This document shows, piece by piece, positions 14,201 through 20,571 of a stretch of DNA of 20,571 bases. Position 1 is the stretch's first letter. The number at the start of each line of letters is the position of its first letter. Made by a program: the position numbers and the translations under genes. Source of the DNA: Alphaproteobacteria bacterium. Its GTDB lineage: Bacteria; Pseudomonadota; Alphaproteobacteria; Puniceispirillales; Puniceispirillaceae. The notes beneath the pieces were generated by a model. That model saw nothing but the letters and a program-made list of their open reading frames with translations. It was not told the origin of the DNA and searched no databases. The stretch spans positions 1-20,571 of the forward strand of contig JADHLK010000007.1 in the NCBI GenBank assembly GCA_016780695.1. Direction: 5' to 3'.

Positions 14201-15202
14201 TCAGCGCACAAAACCGACGATCTGCTTGACCTCATCCAGCACCGGGGCGGCAATGGCGGCGGCCTGTTCTGCCCCATGATCGAGCAACCTGTCCAATTCA
14301 GCCCGGTCTTCCAGCAATTCGGTCATGCGCGCCCCGATTGGCGCGATAACCTCAATCGCCAGATCAGCCAGAGCCGGCTTGAACTTGCCAAATCCCTGGC
14401 CAGCAAAATCTGCCAGCACCGCAGCTTCCTCACGCCCGGACAGGCCGGCATAAATCCCGATCAGATTGCGCGCTTCCGGCCGCTCAGCCAGACCGGCCAT
14501 CTCAGCTGGCAGCGGTTCTGGATCCGTTTTTGCCTTTTTGATTTTCTGGGCAATCATCTCGCTTGAGTCGGTCAGGTTGATGCGGGTGAAATCAGAATCA
14601 TCTGATTTGCTCATCTTTGAGCTGCCATCGCGCAAATTCATCACCCGCGCCGCAGTTTTGTAAATCAACGGCTCCGGGGTCGGGAAAAAATCCACCCCGA
14701 ACATGGAATTAAACGCCAGCGCAATATCGCGGGTCAATTCCAGATGCTGTTTTTGATCCTCGCCAACCGGCACATGAGTAGCCAGATAAACCAGAATATC
14801 AGCCGCCATCAGAGTCGGATAGGCATACAGGCCGACAGTCGCATTTTCCCGGTTCTTGCCTGCCTTTTCCTTGAACTGGGTCATCCGGTTCAGCCAGCCA
14901 AGCCGCGCCACACAATTAAAAACCCAGGCCAGCTCAGCGTGCTGCGGCACCCGCGATTGATTGAACAGGATCGATTTTTGCGGAGCAATCCCAGAGGCAA
15001 TAAGGCAGGCCGCCACCTCTCTTGTTGCCTGCTGCAGGCGCGCCGGGTCTTGCGGCACCGTTATCGCGTGTAAATCAACCACACAATAAATCGTCTCAAA
15101 ATCAGCCTGCAAGGCCACCCAGTTGCGAATCGCCCCTAGATAATTGCCCAGATGCAAATTGCCGGTTGGTTGCACACCAGAAAAAATGCGTCCCTTGGTC
15201 AT
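14201..15202 (-). CDS. trpS: Tryptophanyl-tRNA synthetase TrpS
   Basis: This is a class Ic aminoacyl-tRNA synthetase that charges tRNA-Trp. The 333-residue length is normal for the bacterial form. The HIGH-type motif reads PTGNLHLGNYLGA (12-24) and the KMSKS loop is intact at 196-200 in GSSKMSKSDDS. The ATG at 15202 gives the typical MTKGRIFSGVQPTG start. The upstream Shine-Dalgarno is modest (AAGAAGG about 12 bases before). A good promoter candidate at 15245-15273 suggests it can be transcribed independently of murJ. Confidence 0.96.
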   Translation of the reverse strand: MTKGRIFSGVQPTGNLHLGNYLGAIRNWVALQADFETIYCVVDLHAITVPQDPARLQQATREVAACLIASGIAPQKSILFNQSRVPQHAELAWVFNCVARLGWLNRMTQFKEKAGKNRENATVGLYAYPTLMAADILVYLATHVPVGEDQKQHLELTRDIALAFNSMFGVDFFPTPEPLIYKTAARVMNLRDGSSKMSKSDDSDFTRINLTDSSEMIAQKIKKAKTDPEPLPAEMAGLAERPEARNLIGIYAGLSGREEAAVLADFAGQGFGKFKPALADLAIEVIAPIGARMTELLEDRAELDRLLDHGAEQAAAIAAPVLDEVKQIVGFVR

Positions 15203-15244
15203 GATCTTGGTTTAACCTTCTTTTTTGGCCGATTCCAATGCGGG

Positions 15245-15273
15245 TTTATCGGCTGTTCTGCCATACCGGTCAA
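15245..15273 (-). promoter_or_regulatory. Predicted sigma70-type promoter for trpS
   Basis: On the minus strand TTGACC (15268-15273), a 17-base spacer and GATAAA (15245-15250). The trpS ATG at 15202 would then have a leader of about 36 bases. It lies in the 82-base gap between murJ and trpS, where no terminator is visible. Confidence 0.5.
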
Positions 15274-15284
15274 GCTCTTTGCCG

Positions 15285-16991
15285 CTATTTGGCCCGGCTT
15301 TTTTTGGCCCCGGATTTTTTAGCCGCGGATTTTTTGGTCCCAGATTTTTTGGCCGCAGATTTTTTAGCCCCAGATTTTTCAGATGATCTGTTTGCCAGGC
15401 GCGGCAGCAGGGAAAACAGCTCTGGCGGAATAATCCCGGCCAGTCTGGCCAGCACAAACCAGCCCAGCAGCCCGGCCAGCACCAGCACCAGCATCCCGGC
15501 AATCGCCCCCAGCCCGGCAATCGCCTCCAGCCCGGCCAGCAACCAGAGCCCACCAGCCAGCACCAATGCCGCCAGCACGCCGCGCAGCAGGACCGGCAGG
15601 CTGGACGCATCCAGCCGCCGTTGCCGCACCAGCCAGCCAGCCTGGGCCAGCATCACCAGCCAGCCAGCAAGGGCAGTCGCAAGAGCCAGGCCAACATGGC
15701 CAAAAAACTGCATCAAAATCAGGCTGGCGATAATATTCAACACCACCGCAGCCAGCGCGATAAACAGCGCCTCACGGCCGCGGTCGGCAGCATAAAAGGC
15801 AGGCTGCAAAATCTTGGAAAAAATATAGGCAGGCAGGCCGCACCCATAGGCCATTAAGGCAGCTGCTGCTGCGATAACATCGCTGTCATCAAACGCCCCG
15901 CGGCCAAACAGGCCACTGATCAGCTGCGGGGCCAGCACCAGCAGGGCCGCCATGCTGGGGAAGGCAAAAAATCCGGCCAGCCGCAACCCGCGGGCCAAAA
16001 GCGGGGCTATCTGGGCCGGTTTTTTCGCGGCCTCCAGCGCCGAGAGCTGGGGCAACAGGGCGGTGCCCAGCGCGATACCCACCACCCCCAAAGGCAATTG
16101 CGCCAGCCGATCCGAATAATACAACCAGCTAATCGCCCCAGTCGGCAACAGGGAAGCGAGCACCATATCAACCAGCAAATTGATTTGCAGCGTTCCAGCC
16201 CCCAGCGCAGCAGGCACAAAAGACCGCCACATCCGGCGTCCGGCCGGGCTGACCGAAAACCAGACCGAAACCCCGGCCAGTTTCGGCCGCGCCGCCAGCT
16301 GGCCCAGCGCCTGCCATAACAGCAGCATCTGGCACAGCCCGGCCAGAATCAGGCCAATCGCCAGTGGCAAGGCCAGCTGAAACAGGCTGCTTCCCGGCCC
16401 GTTCAGCCCCAGCAACGGTATCGCCAGCGCCCCGCCAATCAGAAAAATATTCAAAATCACGGGTGCTGCCGCCCCGCCAAAAAACCGATCATGGGCATTG
16501 CTGATCGCCGCCCAGAGCGCGACAGCTGATATCATCGGCAAATAGGGAATGGTGATCCGCGCCAGATCAATCGCCGCCTGCCGCCTGTCCGGCGTTTCGG
16601 CAAAACCGGGGGCCAACAGGTCAATAACCAGCGGCATGAAAAGCTCAGCCAGCACAACCAGCCCGCACAGGGCCAGCAACAGCCAGACCTGAATCTCTGC
16701 CGCCAGCAGCAGCGCGGCTTTTTTGCCCTGCTGGCTTTTCAGCGCGGAATAGGCCGGCAAAAACGCATTGGTCATCGCCCCGTCTGCGGTCAGACGGCGA
16801 AACAGGTTCGGCAATTTCAGAGCAACCAGAAACGCATCACTGGCAGGCCCGGCCCCCAGAAAGGCGGCAAAGGCGATATCACGCAAAAAACCCAGCACCC
16901 GGCTGGCAGCTGTCAATCCAACAATCTGGCGGAAGGCACCAGTTAATTTATCGCCGGTTAGTTTATCCCCGCTTGCCCGGTCCTCAGCCAT
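15285..16991 (-). CDS. murJ: Lipid II flippase MurJ with a Lys/Ala/Ser repeat tail
   Basis: MurJ is a multi-pass inner-membrane protein (about 14 helices) that flips the peptidoglycan precursor lipid II. The N-terminal hallmark SRVLGFLRDIAFAAFLGAG is followed by the family segment SDAFLVALKLPNLFRRL and the hydrophobic helices of the MviN fold. The ATG at 16991 is preferred: it overlaps the glnD stop by 8 bases and gives 568 residues. A longer reading from 17036 would lie deep in glnD. Two features are odd: a duplicated DKLTG pentapeptide near the N-terminus, and a cytoplasmic C-terminal tail of about 30 residues made of SGAKK/SAAKK units that ordinary MurJ lacks. The tail is encoded by 15-base tandem repeats. 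Confidence 0.93.
   Translation of the reverse strand: MAEDRASGDKLTGDKLTGAFRQIVGLTAASRVLGFLRDIAFAAFLGAGPASDAFLVALKLPNLFRRLTADGAMTNAFLPAYSALKSQQGKKAALLLAAEIQVWLLLALCGLVVLAELFMPLVIDLLAPGFAETPDRRQAAIDLARITIPYLPMISAVALWAAISNAHDRFFGGAAAPVILNIFLIGGALAIPLLGLNGPGSSLFQLALPLAIGLILAGLCQMLLLWQALGQLAARPKLAGVSVWFSVSPAGRRMWRSFVPAALGAGTLQINLLVDMVLASLLPTGAISWLYYSDRLAQLPLGVVGIALGTALLPQLSALEAAKKPAQIAPLLARGLRLAGFFAFPSMAALLVLAPQLISGLFGRGAFDDSDVIAAAAALMAYGCGLPAYIFSKILQPAFYAADRGREALFIALAAVVLNIIASLILMQFFGHVGLALATALAGWLVMLAQAGWLVRQRRLDASSLPVLLRGVLAALVLAGGLWLLAGLEAIAGLGAIAGMLVLVLAGLLGWFVLARLAGIIPPELFSLLPRLANRSSEKSGAKKSAAKKSGTKKSAAKKSGAKKSRAK
15300..15374 (-). repeat. Five 15-bp tandem units encoding the MurJ basic tail
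   Basis: Five plus-strand units at 15300, 15315, 15330, 15345 and 15360, each beginning with TTTTTT and ending in variants of GGCCCCGGA. A partial unit lies at 15288-15299. Read on the minus strand they encode SGAKK, SAAKK, SGTKK, SAAKK and SGAKK. Alternation of the units gives a higher-order 30-base period. Confidence 0.92.
16939..16968 (-). repeat. 15-bp direct repeat at the murJ N-terminus
   Basis: Two tandem units, CCAGTTAATTTATCG and CCGGTTAGTTTATCC, differing at three positions. They encode the pentapeptide DKLTG twice, before the first membrane helix. Confidence 0.8.
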
Positions 16992-19890
16992 TTTTGCGTT
17001 CCGGTTTTTTGGGCGGCTGGCCAGCCAGCACTTCACTCAGCTTTTCGCGGATTTGTTCCATGCGGGTCTCACTGGCCAGTTTCAGCCCGAACAGATCCTT
17101 AACATAAAAAACATCCACTGCCTTTTCGCCATAAGTTGATACCGAGGCTGAATTGACCTGCAACCCCAGCTGCACCAGCGCACCGGTAATATCATAAAGC
17201 AGGCCCGGCCGGTCTTTTCCATTCACCTCTATCACCGTATGCGTCTTGCTCATCTTGTTGGTTACAATCACCCGCGGGGCCAGCTTCATCGCTTTTACCC
17301 CCCGCGGCATGGCCTCAGTTTTTTGCCGCAACCGATCGGTCAGCAAGAAACGGCCGGCCAACGCCTCTTGCACCAGCTCTTGCAGGCGGCCCAGCTGGGC
17401 CGGGTCTGCCGGGGCCTGCAGCTGGCTGTCTTGCAGGCGAAACACATCCAATATCGTGCCATCCTGACGGGTGTTGATGCGGGCCGAAACAATCGAACAG
17501 CCGGCCATCGCCACGGCCCCGGCAATGCGGCTGAACAGGCCGGGATGATCCTGGGCGATGATGGTCAGCAGCGTTGTCCGGCTGGCCGCATCCGGGCGCA
17601 GATCAAGGCATAAGGGCTGGCCGGTCTTTTCAAATTCGACAAACAAACGGGCATGGGCGAGCAGCTCATCAGGCTCAAAACTGGCCCAGTAGGAGGGGTA
17701 GAAGGACTGCATCCAGCGATCAATCTGCCCGTCATCCCAGTCTTTTTCCGCCGCCAGTTGCTCAGCTGTTTCCTGCATCGCCTCTGCGGCAGCTTCTGCT
17801 GCGACCTCAGACGGGGCGGCCCCGCCCAGCACCGCTGCTGCCCGGTGAAACAATGTGCGCATCAAGCTGGCCTTCCAGCCATTCCAGACCCCGGGCCCGA
17901 CCCCGCGAATATCAGCAACAGTCAAAATCAGCAACAGCTTCAGCCGCTCCGGCGATTGCACCTTTTCGGCAAATTCAGAAATCGTTTGCGGATCATTCAG
18001 ATCATAACGAAAGGCAGTCTTGGAAAACAGCAAATGCCAGCGCACCAACCAGATAACCGTTTCGGTTTCTTCCTCATCCAGCCCAAAGAGCGGGCACAGG
18101 CGGCGCGCCACTTCAGCCCCCAGCACCGAGTGATCACCGCCCCGCCCCTTGGCAATATCATGCAGGAAAGTCGCCATATAGAGCGCCCTCCTGGAATGGG
18201 TTTCATGAATCATCTGGCTGGCCAGCGGGGCTTCTTCTTTCAGATCGCCCGCTTCGATAGCGTGCATCATGCCAACCACCTGAATGGTGTGCTCATCCAC
18301 CGTGTAGCTGTGATACATATCAAACTGCATCATCCCGACAATGCGCCCGAAATCCGGCAATAGCTTGCCCAGATAGCCGGATTCATTCATCAGGCGGAGC
18401 ACCCGCACCGGGCTGGAAGGGCTGGTCAGAATCTCCAGCAGCCGCGCCCGCACCGGGGCGGTGTTCATCTGGCCGGACGTGCGCGAGCGAATCGCCCGTG
18501 TCATGCGCCGGAAAGTATCGGGGTGAATATCAGCCCCCTGTTGCTGGGCATGGCAAAACAGATCCATAATCAAGGCCGGATTGTCCCGGAAACGCAGCGG
18601 CAAGGGCAAAACCAAACGCCCCTTTTCCAAAGTGAAAGGCAGCAGGCTATCCGCCCGCCGGAACGGATTCATGTCCAGCACCCGCCCCAGCCCGAACCAG
18701 CTGGTTTTCTGGAAATCGCTCTCAATCGCGGCACAGAATATCCGCGTCAGATTACCAACCTGGCGGGCCGCCAGATAATAGCGTTTCATAAACCGTTCCA
18801 CGCCGCGCATACCACCGCGATCATGAAAGCCCATTTGCGGGGCAATCTCTATCTGGGCATCAAAGGCAAGGCGATCATCCGCCCGCCCGGCCCGCAAATG
18901 CAAAAAGCTGCGAACCGTCCACAAAAAACGCTGGCTGGCGGCAAAGCTGCGGGCTTCTGAATCCCGCAAGATGCCCAGCGCGACAATATCCTCAACGCGG
19001 CGGACCCGATAGGCAAATTTGGCAATCCAGAACAGCGTGTGCAAATCGCGCAAGCCGCCCTTGCCCTCTTTTATATGCGGCTCCACCAGATAACGGCTGG
19101 CCCCGTGCGCGCTGTGCCGGGCATCACGTTCGGCCAGCTTGGCCACCACAAAATCAAGCGGGGTCTGGCTGGCGATCCAGCCTTGCAAGGCTGCTGAAAA
19201 CCTGTCAGCCAGTGCCTTGTGACCAGCAATAAAACGCGTTTCCAGAAGGCTGGTGGAAATCGTAATATCCTCTGCGGCGACGCTAAGACATTCATCGATT
19301 GTCCGCATCGCATGGCCAACTTTCAGCCCGGCATCCCAAAGCATATACAAGATAGTTTCAATAATGACAGTCTGGCGAGGGCCGCTGTTTTTCGGCACCA
19401 CAAACAACAGGTCAATATCGCTGAACGGGGCCAGCTCGCCGCGCCCATAGCCGCCGATGGCAAAAACTGCCAGCTGCGGCTGACGGCCTGCTTCAGTCTG
19501 GCTGTCCATCACCTGCCGGAAAATTTCCTGTAACAGCAAATCCATCAGCCAGGCATGGCAACCCACATAGATAACCCCGTCCCGGTGCTGGGCAAAATCT
19601 TCGGCCAGCTGGGCGCGCCCCTCCTGCAGGGCCTGTTTGACCACAGCCAGAAAGCCGACCTGCCATTTTTTCTGATTCTTAGCCCGCGGCGGCAGGCTGG
19701 CCAGCTGGGCGGCCAGCGCCTGCCGATCCAGCGGCGGCGAGCGGGTCTCCATCATGGTGGTGACCGGCTCCAGCCAGCCAGCCCACATAGCCCGGCGTGC
19801 CGCACTGGCCGGATTAGATGGTTTGGCCGGATTAGATGTTTTGACAGGGCCGGGCGTCTGCGTCTTGGATGGGCTGGCAGGGGCTGACAT
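16984..19890 (-). CDS. glnD: Bifunctional PII uridylyltransferase/uridylyl-removing enzyme GlnD
   Basis: GlnD senses glutamine and uridylylates or deuridylylates PII proteins, controlling nitrogen assimilation. The 968-residue product has all domains: nucleotidyltransferase GGYGRGELAPFSDIDLLF (about 146-163), a PII-UR helical region, an HD domain with the metal pair in ATFLHDIAKGRGGDHS (about 573-588), and two C-terminal ACT domains (about 770-820 and 885-945, e.g. GKDRPGLLYDITGAL). The ATG at 19890 is preferred over an in-frame TTG at 19899 because GAGGA lies 9 bases upstream. It starts 12 bases after the mutS stop and overlaps murJ by 8 bases. The first 35 residues are a Ser/Pro/Lys-rich extension containing an 18-base duplication. 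Confidence 0.95.
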   Translation of the reverse strand: MSAPASPSKTQTPGPVKTSNPAKPSNPASAARRAMWAGWLEPVTTMMETRSPPLDRQALAAQLASLPPRAKNQKKWQVGFLAVVKQALQEGRAQLAEDFAQHRDGVIYVGCHAWLMDLLLQEIFRQVMDSQTEAGRQPQLAVFAIGGYGRGELAPFSDIDLLFVVPKNSGPRQTVIIETILYMLWDAGLKVGHAMRTIDECLSVAAEDITISTSLLETRFIAGHKALADRFSAALQGWIASQTPLDFVVAKLAERDARHSAHGASRYLVEPHIKEGKGGLRDLHTLFWIAKFAYRVRRVEDIVALGILRDSEARSFAASQRFLWTVRSFLHLRAGRADDRLAFDAQIEIAPQMGFHDRGGMRGVERFMKRYYLAARQVGNLTRIFCAAIESDFQKTSWFGLGRVLDMNPFRRADSLLPFTLEKGRLVLPLPLRFRDNPALIMDLFCHAQQQGADIHPDTFRRMTRAIRSRTSGQMNTAPVRARLLEILTSPSSPVRVLRLMNESGYLGKLLPDFGRIVGMMQFDMYHSYTVDEHTIQVVGMMHAIEAGDLKEEAPLASQMIHETHSRRALYMATFLHDIAKGRGGDHSVLGAEVARRLCPLFGLDEEETETVIWLVRWHLLFSKTAFRYDLNDPQTISEFAEKVQSPERLKLLLILTVADIRGVGPGVWNGWKASLMRTLFHRAAAVLGGAAPSEVAAEAAAEAMQETAEQLAAEKDWDDGQIDRWMQSFYPSYWASFEPDELLAHARLFVEFEKTGQPLCLDLRPDAASRTTLLTIIAQDHPGLFSRIAGAVAMAGCSIVSARINTRQDGTILDVFRLQDSQLQAPADPAQLGRLQELVQEALAGRFLLTDRLRQKTEAMPRGVKAMKLAPRVIVTNKMSKTHTVIEVNGKDRPGLLYDITGALVQLGLQVNSASVSTYGEKAVDVFYVKDLFGLKLASETRMEQIREKLSEVLAGQPPKKPERKNG
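19807..19842 (-). repeat. 18-bp direct repeat at the glnD N-terminus
   Basis: Two tandem 18-base units starting GGCCGGATTAGATG at 19807 and 19825, differing at one position. They encode KTSNPA and KPSNPA in the disordered N-terminal extension. Confidence 0.9.
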
Positions 19891-19902
19891 GATTGGCAAT
19901 CC

Positions 19903-20571
19903 TCAACTATTCTTGCGAGCCATGCGGGCTTGCTTGATTTGATAGAGCAAGTCAAGCGCCTGTTTTGGGCTCAGCGCGTCCGGGTCCAGATCATCGAGCA
20001 AGACATCCAGCGCGTCCGGCTCGGCCGGCTCGGCTTTTGCCGCAGCTGGAGGGGCTGCCTGAAACAGTGGCAGCGAGGCCGCGAGATCAGCCATTTCCAG
20101 CTGATCCTGCTTGCCAGCTTCCAACAGCTCCAGCAGCTGGCTGGCGCGGGCTATCACCTGTTCGGGCAAGCCAGCCAGCCTTGCGACATGAACACCGTAA
20201 GAGCGGTCCGCCACCCCCGGCCCCAGCTGGTGCAAAAAGACAATCTGCCCGTCCCATTCACGCACCAGCATTGTATGCGTGCGCAGCCTCTGCAGGGAAG
20301 ATTGCATGGCGGTCAGCTCATGGTAATGGGTGGCAAACAAGGTGCGGCAGCCATTTTCATTATGCAGCCATTCCAGCGTCGCACAGGCAATGGCCAGCCC
20401 GTCATAGGTCGCGGTTCCGCGGCCAATCTCATCCAGTATGACCAGCGATTTCCGGGTCGCCTGATTGAGGATGGCTGCTGTCTCCACCATCTCAACCATG
20501 AAGGTGGATTGCCCGCGCGCCAGGTCATCCGAGGCCCCGACCCGGCTGAACAGCCTGTCTGCGATACCGAT
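19903..20571 (-). CDS. mutS: DNA mismatch repair protein MutS, C-terminal fragment
   Basis: MutS recognises base mismatches and starts repair with MutL. The frame is open to the right edge, so the gene continues outside the window; 222 residues are visible. They include VGASDDLARGQSTFMVEMVE (the MutS ATPase signature region, running in from the edge), the Walker B LVILDEIGRGTATYDG, and the ATHYHEL motif with its conserved His. The C-terminal helix-turn-helix dimer region follows, then an acidic linker with a 9-base duplication (20016-20033, EPAEPD), and finally a C-terminal helix. It is followed by glnD after 12 bases. The mutS-glnD-murJ order is typical of alphaproteobacteria. Confidence 0.95.
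   Translation of the reverse strand: MGIADRLFSRVGASDDLARGQSTFMVEMVETAAILNQATRKSLVILDEIGRGTATYDGLAIACATLEWLHNENGCRTLFATHYHELTAMQSSLQRLRTHTMLVREWDGQIVFLHQLGPGVADRSYGVHVARLAGLPEQVIARASQLLELLEAGKQDQLEMADLAASLPLFQAAPPAAAKAEPAEPDALDVLLDDLDPDALSPKQALDLLYQIKQARMARKNS
20016..20033 (-). repeat. 9-bp direct repeat in the mutS C-terminal linker
   Basis: CCGGCTCGG occurs twice in tandem (20016-20024 and 20025-20033), in frame, encoding the Glu-Pro rich linker. It is short and could be chance, but it fits the pattern of in-frame duplications elsewhere in the window. Confidence 0.55.

Overview
The window is a compact, mostly minus-strand stretch of an alphaproteobacterial chromosome. The evidence is the gene order mutS-glnD-murJ-trpS-nfuA-tsaB-rimI-miaB-phoH-ybeY-corC-lnt-metK-trmB-rimP-nusA, a housekeeping block typical of Rhodospirillales/SAR116-like lineages, together with GC-rich coding DNA. 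The exact order or genus cannot be fixed from this sequence alone. No rRNA, tRNA, CRISPR array, insertion sequence or integrase was seen. No gene-free stretch exceeds 300 bases.

Layout, reading the minus strand from high to low coordinates: the mutS 3' end (DNA mismatch repair), glnD (PII uridylyltransferase) and murJ (lipid II flippase) form a tightly coupled group. trpS has its own likely promoter, and nfuA (Fe-S carrier) sits behind a strong hairpin. Next come two envelope genes that face each other with only 2 bases between their stops: a Bax-type glucosaminidase (minus) and a secreted polysaccharide deacetylase (plus, the only plus-strand gene). tsaB and rimI (tRNA t6A synthesis and ribosomal N-acetylation) overlap by one base. 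miaB and phoH follow from a likely promoter. ybeY, corC and lnt overlap by 4 bases each (ATGA junctions), and metK and trmB follow, ending at a clear intrinsic terminator. rimP (TTG start) and the start of nusA begin a new transcription unit.

The accessory part is at 5815-7560, where two genes split the normally adjacent phoH and ybeY. One (6478-7455) encodes a protein made of two degenerate copies of what looks like a peptidase M15-like fold. The other (5860-6444) is clearly AT-rich, encodes a highly charged protein I do not recognise, and follows it with a strong ribosome binding site. A nested hairpin and an inverted repeat lie at the two edges of this insertion. It is the best candidate in the window for something undescribed.

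A second theme is short in-frame tandem duplications (9, 12, 15 and 18 bases) inside otherwise conserved housekeeping genes. They occur twice in rimI, twice in murJ (including a five-unit Lys/Ala/Ser tail), once at the glnD N-terminus and once near the mutS C-terminus.
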